A stretch of 64,000 bases of DNA from PFJX01 sp964542455 (GTDB lineage: Bacteria; Pseudomonadota; Gammaproteobacteria; Burkholderiales; Thiobacillaceae). The stretch lies in NCBI GenBank assembly GCA_964542455.1, contig CAZIUC010000005.1, positions 82,941-146,940 of the forward strand. Reading direction: 5' to 3'. This document shows, piece by piece, positions 51,465 through 60,073 of this stretch (positions are counted from its first letter, which is position 1; every line of letters begins with the position of its first letter). Both the position numbers and the translations under genes were made by a program. Under the pieces are notes generated by a model. The model did not search any database. It was not told where the DNA came from and saw nothing but the letters and a program-made list of their open reading frames with translations.

Positions 51465-52884
51465 GGCTATCGCTGTGTCGACGCGGGGGGCGCCGGTGCC
51501 GTGGAGGCGAACTGTTGGCTGGCCTGCGCTGCCTTGTGGGCAAGGCCTGGAACAGCAGGTAGCCGAGAATGCCTCCGGCGCTCTCCAGGAACCAGTCTGT
51601 CGTGTCCGGGTACTTGCCAGGCAACAAGACCTGCCCCAGTTCGATTCCGAGCGCCACCACTATGATGGCGGCCAGCGCGGCGGCCATCGCGTAACCGCGC
51701 CAGCGCCAGGACAGGCCGCTCACCCACCAGGCCAGGAGGGCGCCGAGGGGTGCGAAGAACAGGGTTTTGTGGAACACCTCGGTGATCGCGCGAAATTCCG
51801 TGCCGTAGTAGTAGACCTGAAATGGTACCCGTGTCAGGAAATCCATGCGCTCACGGACGAAGATGCTGTCCGTGCGAACATCGAAGGGATACCAGAACAC
51901 CAGCATCAATACCGGCAACCAGGCGAGGGCGAGGGCCAGGCGCAGCCAGTTCGGCGAGGCCGCGCGAGCGGCGGACCCGGCTTTGCCGGCGCGGCCGAAC
52001 TGGCGGCCGCCCAGCCAGGCGCCGATGCCCGCGCCCAGCGCGCCGGTGAACAGATCGGTCACATCACTCACCCGCGAGTAGACGAACAACTGCATGAACT
52101 CCACTGCGACGGCCGCGAGAAAGGTCATGCGCCAGACTTTCAGGTTGTCGCGGCCGGGCCGTGCGCGCCAGAGCCAGGCCAGCGGTACCCAGAGCAGGAT
52201 GTCGGTGCCGATCTGATACAGGGCCTGCATGAAATTGGCGGGCAGGTCGGCGAAGGGAATCAGATTGACCTTGCCCTCGTGCCACTTGTGATAGATCTCG
52301 ACCACGCTGATGGTGAGATCCAGCGGCAGGACGCTGTAGCCGATGACCACGGCGAAGTAGACCCAGGCGATGCGCTCCGCCGTTCCCGCCGGCTCGGTTT
52401 CGCGATGCCAGCCCTCGTACCAGGCCAGCAGGCGGGCGCCGAAGCCCCACCAGCAGGTGGTGCCAATGATCGCGCCGAGCGCTTCCGCCGCGATGTCGTT
52501 CTGCGACACGGTGCGTTGCGGGAAGAACAATTGGGTGAACTCGATGCCCAGGCTCAAGGCCGTTGCCGCCAGCAAGACGAATAACGTCAATATCGCGCCG
52601 AGCGCGGGATGGCGGCCATGCGCCAGGGCGCCGCTCCAGAGGAAGGCCAGCGGGATGAACAGCAGCAGGTTGGCCACCCAGTCGGCGCGCGAGCCGATGC
52701 CAAGGCTCAGAAAGGGAATGGCCTGGAACCGCGCCACCGCTTCGTCCCAGGGCAGGGCGTGGTAATCCAGCGGAACCAGGCTGCCGTAGACGACGAACAC
52801 CAGGTAAAGCAGGCCCAGCCAGAGCAACAGGCCGCGATGTTGCGCCAGGACGCGGCGGCGGCTGTGGTGCCGTTCAGTGGGCAT
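51457..52884 (-). CDS. VanZ family membrane protein
   Basis: This is a 475-residue polytopic protein with two VanZ-like units, each with four or five helices (VFVVYGSLVPLDYHALPW ... GIEFTQLFFPQRTVSQNDI and a second half with GIELGQVLLPGKYPDTTDW). VanZ-like proteins often lie in exosortase/PEP-CTERM loci; their function is not established. The start at 52884 lies 11 nt inside the end of the beta-helix gene. An upstream open extension is unrelated. Confidence 0.84.
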   Translation of the reverse strand: MPTERHHSRRRVLAQHRGLLLWLGLLYLVFVVYGSLVPLDYHALPWDEAVARFQAIPFLSLGIGSRADWVANLLLFIPLAFLWSGALAHGRHPALGAILTLFVLLAATALSLGIEFTQLFFPQRTVSQNDIAAEALGAIIGTTCWWGFGARLLAWYEGWHRETEPAGTAERIAWVYFAVVIGYSVLPLDLTISVVEIYHKWHEGKVNLIPFADLPANFMQALYQIGTDILLWVPLAWLWRARPGRDNLKVWRMTFLAAVAVEFMQLFVYSRVSDVTDLFTGALGAGIGAWLGGRQFGRAGKAGSAARAASPNWLRLALALAWLPVLMLVFWYPFDVRTDSIFVRERMDFLTRVPFQVYYYGTEFRAITEVFHKTLFFAPLGALLAWWVSGLSWRWRGYAMAAALAAIIVVALGIELGQVLLPGKYPDTTDWFLESAGGILGYLLFQALPTRQRRPANSSPPRHRRPPRRHSDSHA

Positions 52885-54259
52885 GTTCGGGCCTCGGGCA
52901 GGAAAATTCGAGATCGTTGACGCAGGCACCCAGTACGGGCGCTTTCCGTGCGCGTCCGTCGAAATCCTGGTTGCTGTCCGGATAGGCACGCAGTCCCATA
53001 CTGTCCGGCCAGACCTCGCCGGCCAGAGCCATGCGCGGGGAGAGGTCGATTTTCTCCAGTTCGGCGAACGGCTTCCTCAGGTAGCGCGCGGCGGTATCCA
53101 CGCCACCTGCCAGATTGTCGCTGGCCTCGCCGCCCGCGATGGGCTGGGCGGCGAAAACCAGGTTGCGCAGCACCCGTTGCGACCAGGTCGGTGGCGTTCC
53201 TTCGCGCCGCGACACACGAATGCCGTGGCCGCGCGCCAAGACCGTGTTGTGGAAGATGTCCACCTGGCGTGGCACGTCATTGTGTGGCTGGATGTGGATG
53301 GCGTGGCCCTGTGAGTTCACGAACAGATTGTTATAGAGCGCGAGATGGCCCTCGCCCTGAAACAGCGCCTCGCTGGGGTTCTGCCAGAACAGGTTGGCGT
53401 AGACCAGAACGCGGTCGCGCGAACCCGGGCCGTCGACAGGCGCATGCCCGACCAGCACGTTGGGGCGGGCGGCGCGGTCGGGCCAGGCGGTTTCCTTGGC
53501 GAAAAAGTTGTGGCGAATCACGGTGTCATGGTTTGTGTGCAACTCCGGCAGATCTGACGGACGCGACATCTGGTGCTTGATCTGGAGGTTGTATCCGATC
53601 GTGTCGCTGATTCGGTTGCCTTCGATGAGGCCGGCCACGAACGGGTCGCTGCCGTCGGAATCCCCAAAGTACATGCCGGTGCCGACCCGTTCGATGCGGT
53701 TGCCGCGCACGACCCAGCCGAAGGCCGGGCACTTGCTGGAGATGCCGACGTTCTGCTGGCTGGCGGCGTGGTCGTGGATGTAAAGGTTTTCCAGGGTGAT
53801 GTAGTGAGCGTAGTGGCCATGTCCCTCGGCCTTCACCGCGTCCACCGGTAGAGTGCGCCCATCCAGTTCCAGATTGCGGATCACCAGATGACTGACATCA
53901 AGCAGGCTGACGGTATTGCTGCCGGCGCGGGCGAGGAAGCGGGCGCCGATCAAGTCGGTCGCCGGGCCGCCCCAAGATCGACTTGGCCCCCCTGGGGGGC
54001 GGTTCGTCCCGTCAGGGCGAGCCGGGGGCACCGTCTCACCTTCGATGACGATGGGCCGTCCCGGTTCACCCGCGAGATGGTGCAAGGGCAGGCCGTGTTC
54101 ATAGTCGCCCGCGCGCAACAGGAGGCGGTCACCCGCGCGCAGGCGGGACAGTAGTGGGCGGTAATCCTCGGGGCCGGCCAGATAGTCGATCGCCCAGGCC
54201 GGCGAGCCGACCAGTGGCGCAATCAACAGACCAATCAGCAGACTGGAGAGGGCGTGCAT
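52874..54259 (-). CDS. Secreted right-handed beta-helix protein with an inserted repeat
   Basis: This 461-residue protein has a signal peptide (MHALSSLLIGLLIAPLVGSPAWA) and a right-handed parallel beta-helix from about residue 110 to 350, of the NosD/pectate-lyase-like kind (WVVRGNRIERVGTGMYFG, LIEGNRISDTIGYNLQIK). Residues about 77-103 (from PPARPDGTNRPPGG to PATDLI) are encoded by a dispersed repeat inserted in frame. The gene may encode a polysaccharide lyase or epimerase acting on an exopolysaccharide. It overlaps aroK by 25 nt. No catalytic residue is obvious. Confidence 0.78.
   Translation of the reverse strand: MHALSSLLIGLLIAPLVGSPAWAIDYLAGPEDYRPLLSRLRAGDRLLLRAGDYEHGLPLHHLAGEPGRPIVIEGETVPPARPDGTNRPPGGPSRSWGGPATDLIGARFLARAGSNTVSLLDVSHLVIRNLELDGRTLPVDAVKAEGHGHYAHYITLENLYIHDHAASQQNVGISSKCPAFGWVVRGNRIERVGTGMYFGDSDGSDPFVAGLIEGNRISDTIGYNLQIKHQMSRPSDLPELHTNHDTVIRHNFFAKETAWPDRAARPNVLVGHAPVDGPGSRDRVLVYANLFWQNPSEALFQGEGHLALYNNLFVNSQGHAIHIQPHNDVPRQVDIFHNTVLARGHGIRVSRREGTPPTWSQRVLRNLVFAAQPIAGGEASDNLAGGVDTAARYLRKPFAELEKIDLSPRMALAGEVWPDSMGLRAYPDSNQDFDGRARKAPVLGACVNDLEFSCPRPEHAH
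53952..54029 (-). repeat. Dispersed hairpin repeat, in-frame copy in the beta-helix gene
   Basis: On the minus strand it runs GCCCCCGGCTCG ... CCGCCCCCC ... CCAAGTCGATC, loop TTGGGGCGGCCCGGC, GACCGACTT. The stem has one mismatch. It matches the repeat in hda over its whole length, in the opposite relation to the reading direction. Confidence 0.88.
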
Positions 54260-54795
54260 TTTTCGCAACGCGCCACCCCCGCCAGGTCCAGGCTGTTCTC
54301 CAGACGGCGCACCAGGCAATAAGCGCTTTGGCGCCCGGAATCAAGGACGATGTCGGCGGCTTCCATGTACAAGGCATGGCGCGCGGCATACAGCTCCTGG
54401 AGTTTCTTCAACGGATCGTCGGTTTGCAGCAGGGGCCGGTTCTTGTCGTGGCGGGTGCGAAGATACAGCTCGCGCGGCTGGCATCTGAGATACACCACGG
54501 CGCCGCGCCCCTTCAGATTGGCGCGATTCTCCGGGCGGAGGATGGCGCCCCCGCCCGTGGCCAGGACAATCCCTTGGCGCTGGCTGAGTTCGTCGATCAC
54601 GCAGGCTTCGCGTTTGCGAAAACCTTCCTCGCCTTCGATCTCGAAAATAGTGGGAATGCTGACGCCGCAACGGGAGACGATTTCGTGGTCGGAATCGACG
54701 AAAGTCAGGCCACGATGTTTGGCCAGCAGCTTGGCGATGGTGGTCTTGCCGGAGCCCATCAGGCCGACCAGGAAAATGTTTGAGCTGGGAATCAT
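54235..54795 (-). CDS. aroK: Shikimate kinase
   Basis: AroK phosphorylates shikimate in aromatic amino-acid synthesis. The 186-residue protein has Walker A (GLMGSGKTTIAKLL, about 10-23), the DSDHEIV motif, the shikimate-binding LATGGGAILRPENR and the RPLLQTDDP lid. aroB, the usual neighbour, is missing; the beta-helix gene follows instead with a 25-nt overlap. A short unusual C-terminal tail (ARCEKCTPSPVC) may stem from this rearrangement. Confidence 0.92.
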   Translation of the reverse strand: MIPSSNIFLVGLMGSGKTTIAKLLAKHRGLTFVDSDHEIVSRCGVSIPTIFEIEGEEGFRKREACVIDELSQRQGIVLATGGGAILRPENRANLKGRGAVVYLRCQPRELYLRTRHDKNRPLLQTDDPLKKLQELYAARHALYMEAADIVLDSGRQSAYCLVRRLENSLDLAGVARCEKCTPSPVC

Positions 54796-54820
54796 GGGGC
54801 GCGATTGTAAACGCGCGTCG

Positions 54821-55261
54821 CTAGCCGCGTCGCCGCGCCAACAGGGCGTCCACGGCGGCCTTCAGGTCACCGTCCGGCAAGGCGTTGTCAAGGTCGCGGA
54901 AGGCGTTGAGGGCGGCCGGCCCCAGATCCGTTTTTTCGCGTTTCTCCGGCAGGGTCCAATCGGCGCGCACCTTCACCTTCACAGCCAGCACCGGCGCATC
55001 GGGCCGTGTCAGTACTTTGCCGACGCCGGTCGCCTGGCTGCGCACGCGGCTGGCGGCCGCGCCGTTGGCGCAATAAATCAGCGCCGTTTCCCCCTGAATC
55101 GCCGCTATCCGGCAGGCGCGCGCCACGGCGGGCGGCACCGCCCCGGCGAAGCGCCGGTTGAGTTCGCGCAAGCGCTCGGCTTCCGGCAGGGCGACTGCCA
55201 GCGTCGGGTCACCGCGCAGAATGCCGCGGATGCGTTGCAGGGAGGACGGGCGATAGGCCAT
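54821..55261 (-). CDS. DUF721 (DciA-like) protein
   Basis: This is a 146-residue protein with a KH-like DUF721 domain, related to DciA, the replicative-helicase loader or regulator. PSSLQRIRGILRGDPTLA and ALIYCANGAAASRVR are typical. Location beside and divergent from secA is the conserved position of this gene in betaproteobacteria and supports the call. Confidence 0.8.
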   Translation of the reverse strand: MAYRPSSLQRIRGILRGDPTLAVALPEAERLRELNRRFAGAVPPAVARACRIAAIQGETALIYCANGAAASRVRSQATGVGKVLTRPDAPVLAVKVKVRADWTLPEKREKTDLGPAALNAFRDLDNALPDGDLKAAVDALLARRRG

Positions 55262-55394
55262 GGGTTGCGTTCAGGTTGCGCCGAGCAGGCTTCGCGGTCG
55301 AATCAAGTTGCATTAGCCGCCTTAATGGGGCCGGAACGGCGGTATGGTAGCATTCGCCGATACTCCGAAATCCCACCTATCTCCTTCATTTTTC

Positions 55395-58142
55395 ATGATT
55401 TCCAACCTACTCAAGAAAGTGTTCGGCAGCCGCAATGACCGGCTGTTGAAGAAGTACCGTGGCGTTGTCGCCAAGGTCAATGCACAGGAATCGGCTTATC
55501 AGGCGCTCAGCGATGAGCAACTGCGCGGCAAGACCGACGAATTCAAGGCGCGCCTGGAACAAGGGGAGACGCTGGAAGCGTTGCTGCCGGAAGCCTTCGC
55601 CGCCGTCCGCGAAGCCGCCGTGCGGGTGCTCGGCATGCGCCATTTCGATGTGCAGTTGATCGGCGGCATGGCGCTCAACGACGGCAAGATCGCGGAAATG
55701 CGCACCGGTGAAGGCAAGACGCTGATGGCCACACTGGCGGCCTACCTCAATGCCCTGCCGGGCAAGGGTGTGCACATCGTCACCGTCAACGACTACCTGG
55801 CCTCCCGCGACGCAGAGACGATGGGGCGCGTCTACGGCTTCCTCGGCATGACCACGGGCTGCAACCTGGCGCAACTCGGCCACGAAGAAAAGCAGGCCGC
55901 CTACAACGCCGACATCACCTACGGCACCAACAACGAATTCGGCTTCGACTACCTGCGCGACAACATGGTGTTCGAGCCGTCGCAGCGGGTGCAGCGGCCC
56001 CTCAACTACGGCATTGTCGACGAGGTGGACTCGATCCTGATCGACGAGGCGCGCACGCCGCTGATCATCTCCGGCCAGGCCGACGACAACGTCGCCATGT
56101 ACCTGGCCATGAACGTCGTGCCGTCGCGCCTGGAACGCCAGGAGCGGGACAACAAGGACGACGAGGCCGAAGCGGATCGCTGCGCGGTGGGCGATTACGT
56201 GGTGGACGAAAAAGCCCATCAGGTCACGCTGACCGAACGCGGCCATGAGCGGGTGGAAAGCATCCTCGCCGAACTGGGCATCCTCGCTCCCGGCACCAGC
56301 CTCTACGACCCCGCCAACATCACCCTTATGCACCACGTCTATGCCGCCCTGCGCGCCCACGTGCTGTATTTCAAGGACCAGCATTACGTGGTGCAGAACG
56401 GCGAGGTCATGATCGTCGACGAGTTCACTGGTCGCCTGATGCAGGGCCGCCGCTGGTCCGACGGCCTGCACCAGGCGGTGGAAGCCAAGGAGGGTGTGAC
56501 GATCCAGCGCGAGAACCAGACGCTGGCCTCGATCACCTTCCAGAACTTCTTCCGCATGTATAAAAAGCTGTCCGGCATGACCGGCACGGCGGATACCGAA
56601 GCCTACGAATTCCAGCAGATCTATGGCCTCGAGACGGTCATCATCCCGACCAACGTGCCGATGATCCGCAAGGACATGAACGATCTGGTCTACCGTACCG
56701 CCGAAGAGAAATGGAATGCGGTGGTCGAGGATATTCGGGATTGCCACAAACGGGGGCAACCGGTGCTGGTCGGTACCACCTCCATCGAGGTGAACGAGTT
56801 TCTTTCGGAGATGCTCAAGAAAGCGAGCCTGCCGCATCAACTGCTCAACGCCAAGCAGCACGCGCAGGAAGCGCAGGTGGTTACGCAGGCGGGTATGCCC
56901 GGCGCCATCACCATCGCCACCAACATGGCCGGCCGCGGTACCGACATCGTCCTGGGTGGCAGCATCAACAAGGAACTCGACCTGATCCGTCTCGCCGAGA
57001 ACCTCTCCGACGAGGAAAAGGCTACCCGCACAGCCGCCCTCAAGGAAGCCTGGAAACCGCGCCACGCCACCGTGATCGAAGCTGGCGGCCTGCACATCAT
57101 CGGCACCGAGCGGCACGAGTCGCGTCGCGTCGACAATCAGTTGCGTGGCCGTTCCGGTCGCCAGGGCGACCCCGGTTCCTCACGCTTCTATCTGTCGCTG
57201 GATGACCCGTTGCTGCGCATCTTTGGCGGCGAGCGCCTGAAGAGCATCATGGATCGCCTGAAGATGCCGGAAGGCGAGGCGATCGAGCATCCGATGGTCA
57301 ACCGTTCTCTGGAATCGGCGCAGCGCAAGGTCGAGCAGCGCAACTTCGACATCCGCAAGCAATTGCTGGAATACGACGATGTCGCCAACGAGCAGCGCAA
57401 GGTGATCTACGGCCAGCGTAACGAGTTGCTGGAAACCCAGGATGTCTATGAAGGCATCCTCGGCATGCGCGCCCAGGTGCTCAATGACAGCATCAGTGAG
57501 TACATACCGCCCGGCAGTCTGGCCGAACAGTGGGACGTGGCCGGCCTGGAACAATCGCTGGCCGGGCAATATCAGCTGCAATGCCCCATCCAGCAGTGGC
57601 TGGACGCGGATGAGCGTCTTGATGAGCAGGGCTTGCGCGACCGCCTGCTTGAAGTCGCCAACCAGGCCTACGAAATGAAGATCGAGCTGGCCGGCGCGCC
57701 AGGCATGCGTAATTTCGAGCGCGCCATGCTGTTGCAAAGCCTGGATAGCCACTGGCGCGAGCATCTGGCGGCGATGGACCACCTGCGCCAGGGTATCCAC
57801 CTGCGCGGCTATGCGGCCAAGAACCCGAAGCAGGAATACAAGCGGGAAGCCTTCGAGCTGTTCGAGCGCATGCTCAACACCATCGCCGAGGAAGTCACCA
57901 AGGTCACGCTCACCGTGCAGATTCGCGGCGCGGAAGACGTGGAAGAAGTGGAAGTACACGAAGACCTGAGCAACGTGCAGTACCACCACGCCGACTACGA
58001 GGAGGCCCTGGCCAGCGCCGCCGAGGAAACCGCCGCCAACCCGCTACCGTTCGAGCGTGACCATGCCAAGGTAGGTCGTAACGACCCCTGCCCGTGTGGG
58101 TCCGGCAAGAAATACAAGCATTGCCACGGCCAGTTGAGTTGA
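55395..58142 (+). CDS. secA: Preprotein translocase ATPase SecA
   Basis: SecA drives protein export through SecYEG. The 915-residue protein has MRTGEGKTLMATLAAYLNAL (Walker A), DEVDSILIDEARTPLIIS (Walker B), the preprotein-binding and helical scaffold domains, and ATNMAGRGTDIVLGG. The C-terminal zinc-binding CPCGSGKKYKHCHG is present. The start at 55395 (MISNLLKKVFGSRND) fits the family; an upstream frame adds 17 unrelated residues. Confidence 0.97.
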   Translation: MISNLLKKVFGSRNDRLLKKYRGVVAKVNAQESAYQALSDEQLRGKTDEFKARLEQGETLEALLPEAFAAVREAAVRVLGMRHFDVQLIGGMALNDGKIAEMRTGEGKTLMATLAAYLNALPGKGVHIVTVNDYLASRDAETMGRVYGFLGMTTGCNLAQLGHEEKQAAYNADITYGTNNEFGFDYLRDNMVFEPSQRVQRPLNYGIVDEVDSILIDEARTPLIISGQADDNVAMYLAMNVVPSRLERQERDNKDDEAEADRCAVGDYVVDEKAHQVTLTERGHERVESILAELGILAPGTSLYDPANITLMHHVYAALRAHVLYFKDQHYVVQNGEVMIVDEFTGRLMQGRRWSDGLHQAVEAKEGVTIQRENQTLASITFQNFFRMYKKLSGMTGTADTEAYEFQQIYGLETVIIPTNVPMIRKDMNDLVYRTAEEKWNAVVEDIRDCHKRGQPVLVGTTSIEVNEFLSEMLKKASLPHQLLNAKQHAQEAQVVTQAGMPGAITIATNMAGRGTDIVLGGSINKELDLIRLAENLSDEEKATRTAALKEAWKPRHATVIEAGGLHIIGTERHESRRVDNQLRGRSGRQGDPGSSRFYLSLDDPLLRIFGGERLKSIMDRLKMPEGEAIEHPMVNRSLESAQRKVEQRNFDIRKQLLEYDDVANEQRKVIYGQRNELLETQDVYEGILGMRAQVLNDSISEYIPPGSLAEQWDVAGLEQSLAGQYQLQCPIQQWLDADERLDEQGLRDRLLEVANQAYEMKIELAGAPGMRNFERAMLLQSLDSHWREHLAAMDHLRQGIHLRGYAAKNPKQEYKREAFELFERMLNTIAEEVTKVTLTVQIRGAEDVEEVEVHEDLSNVQYHHADYEEALASAAEETAANPLPFERDHAKVGRNDPCPCGSGKKYKHCHGQLS

Positions 58143-58145
58143 GGA

Positions 58146-58221
58146 CGTAGGATGCGGTGAGCGCGGCGAACCGCATCATCCATGGGCGGGTGATGCGGTT
58201 CGTACCTCACCACGTCCTACG
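58146..58221. repeat. CGTAGGATG-type palindrome after secA
   Basis: CGTAGGATGCGGTGAGCGCG at the left pairs with GTACCTCACCACGTCCTACG at the right. GAACCGCATCA / TGATGCGGTTC form an inner stem. It lies 4 bp after the secA stop, so it may be its terminator. Confidence 0.85.
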
Positions 58222-58280
58222 GCTTGCCGCCGCCGCCCATATAGCCGACAATTTCACTCGACTATTTACGGAGTTCCCGC

Positions 58281-58511
58281 ATGCCCTACTTCATCTACAA
58301 GATCGGTGGCCCGTTCAATCTCCTGGAAAAACAGGGCCAGGCTGACAGCTTCAAGGAAGCCAAGGCCATCGCCAACGAGTTGCGCCGTGATCTCGATCCC
58401 GATACCGGCCATGTGGTGAAGATGATCTTCGCCGAAAACGAACTCGCCGCCGAAGATGTCCTCTCGCAACCACGTGAACTGGATGCCTCGCTGGCCGGGG
58501 ACGATTACTGA
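58281..58511 (+). CDS. Conserved small hypothetical protein
   Basis: This is a 76-residue acidic protein, MPYFIYKIGGPFNLLEKQGQ onwards, with a beta-alpha-beta-like pattern and no motif I recognise. A ribosome-binding-like GGAG lies upstream. It is followed by the Cys-rich protein with a 17-bp gap and is probably co-transcribed with it. Proteins of this kind seem common in sulfur-oxidising betaproteobacteria, but I cannot confirm that here. Confidence 0.6.
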   Translation: MPYFIYKIGGPFNLLEKQGQADSFKEAKAIANELRRDLDPDTGHVVKMIFAENELAAEDVLSQPRELDASLAGDDY

Positions 58512-58528
58512 CGTTGTAGGAGCGGACC

Positions 58529-58969
58529 ATGTCCGGTTACAACGAAGAAGCTTACAAACTGGCGCGTGACGCGGCCATCAACCGGCCCTGCCCGTTCGAA
58601 CGCGCGCTGCTTTCCCGTTGTGTTTCCTGCATGCATGCCCGCAAACTGCTGTTGGCGGAGCGGGAGGCCATCACATGCAGCCATGAGGTATCCAATCAGT
58701 CCTGCCAGACGTTTCACCAGGCGCTCCACATCAACGCCCGTTTCGCCCTGCACATGGATGCCAACCAGGCTTGGCCGTTCGGCAAGGAAATCCGCGCGCA
58801 ATGCGGTGGCGTACTGGGGTTGAAGGAAGCGCTGGGCGTGGACCACGCCGACGTCGCCTCGTTGGTCGCGGAGGGGGCGCAACACTATGGCGGCATCGAC
58901 GTTTTTCCCTACTCGGAAATCATGCGCGGCGTGGTGCATTACGAGCCGCGTAAGAAGCGCGGGCCGTAG
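58529..58969 (+). CDS. Cys-containing conserved hypothetical protein
   Basis: This is a 146-residue soluble protein with cysteines at about 22 (RPCPFE), 31 and 34 (CVSC), and near 50, 59 and 91. These could bind metal or a cluster. I do not recognise a family. The ribosome-binding site is the AGGAG of a half palindromic repeat, and the TAG stop is donated by the next palindrome (58965-59001). It follows the 76-residue protein gene and converges with the glycosyltransferase gene. Confidence 0.6.
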   Translation: MSGYNEEAYKLARDAAINRPCPFERALLSRCVSCMHARKLLLAEREAITCSHEVSNQSCQTFHQALHINARFALHMDANQAWPFGKEIRAQCGGVLGLKEALGVDHADVASLVAEGAQHYGGIDVFPYSEIMRGVVHYEPRKKRGP

Positions 58970-59001
58970 ATGGGTTTCGCTATCACTCAACCCATCCTAC
59001 G
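58965..59001. repeat. Small palindrome supplying both stops of convergent genes
   Basis: CCGTAGATGGGTT and AACCCATCCTACG flank an 11-nt centre. The left TAG ends the Cys-containing protein gene; the TAG on the other strand ends the glycosyltransferase gene. It resembles the 22787-22861 element in design. Confidence 0.85.
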
Positions 59002-60073
59002 AGCGCTCCGCCAGCAATTCCAGTACCCGCCGAGCCGCCACCACCGCGCCATCCACCGCCACCCCGGGCAAGCGTGGCGCGGCCAGGAGCACGGCCAGTG
59101 GCGTGGCGATCGCGGGGTCGAACAAGCCCGCTTCGTCGATCACCGCCGCCCGAGTGTGGGCCAGTAGCCAATCCACCAGATAAGGGGTTTCCGGCCAGTC
59201 CGGACGATCGATGTAGAGCACTGGAATGCCCGCCGCCGCGGCCTCCACAAAACTGCCGTAGCCGACTTTGGTGACCAGGGCGTCGCAGGAGGCGATCAGG
59301 TCGATGAAAGCCAGACCGCCGCGTGAGAAGGGGATCAGATCGCCCCGTTCCTGGCGCCAGTCATCGGGTACCAGCCAGCGCACGCCATTCAGGACAGGCA
59401 ATGGCTTGGCGGTCCGGTAGCCGATGCCGCCGAAGCCGAGCAGAACCAGGCGCTCGTCATGTCCCAGCCCCACCCGCGCGCGCAATTCCGCGCGGCGATC
59501 GACACCGAGAGCGGCGATCGGCGGCACGGCTTCGCGCTTCTCCAGCCAGTCCATGGGCATGGCGGGCAGTACGCGCAGAAAGGCGCGCGCCGAGCGGTAG
59601 GCCGCCGCCAATTGTTCCAGCACGGTTGCCATGCCGGGTTGCTCCGCCAGATAGGCGCCGGCGATGTCGACCCAGTTCAGCGAGCACATGGCCACGCCGG
59701 GAATGCCGGCCCGGGCGGCGGCGGCCAACGGCAGGCAGGCGACATCGGAGAGCACGCCGCCGATACCCTGGTCGCGCAGCCAGGCCGCCTCGTCGGCGAC
59801 CCGCGTGTCCCAATCATGATGAAACGCCAGATAGGCGGCCCGGCTCGCCGCCAGATCCACCCGCACCGCGTCGTGCATGGCGAGGCCGACATCGGCCGGC
59901 TCATGGCGATGCTGGAAGGGGGCATGGATACGCGCCGCCAGAGCGGCCCGCGTTACCCCGCTCCAGACCATAAACTCCAGGTCCGGCCGCGCCGCATGCA
60001 GCGCGTTGAGTACGGGTGCCGCCTGCGCGAGATGGCCCAGGCCGTGATGGCTGATGGCGACCAGCAGGCGCAT
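58997..60073 (-). CDS. Glycosyltransferase of the GT-B type (MurG/GT28-like)
   Basis: This is a 358-residue protein with two Rossmann-like domains. The N-terminal LLVAISHHGLGHLAQAAPVLNAL has the MurG-like glycine loop. The C-terminal half has VLLGFGGIGYR and the nucleotide-sugar region ALVTKVGYGSFVEAAAAGIPVLYI. Acceptor unknown. The start overlaps the hda stop by one base (TAATG), so it is coupled to hda. Confidence 0.75.
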   Translation of the reverse strand: MRLLVAISHHGLGHLAQAAPVLNALHAARPDLEFMVWSGVTRAALAARIHAPFQHRHEPADVGLAMHDAVRVDLAASRAAYLAFHHDWDTRVADEAAWLRDQGIGGVLSDVACLPLAAAARAGIPGVAMCSLNWVDIAGAYLAEQPGMATVLEQLAAAYRSARAFLRVLPAMPMDWLEKREAVPPIAALGVDRRAELRARVGLGHDERLVLLGFGGIGYRTAKPLPVLNGVRWLVPDDWRQERGDLIPFSRGGLAFIDLIASCDALVTKVGYGSFVEAAAAGIPVLYIDRPDWPETPYLVDWLLAHTRAAVIDEAGLFDPAIATPLAVLLAAPRLPGVAVDGAVVAARRVLELLAERS

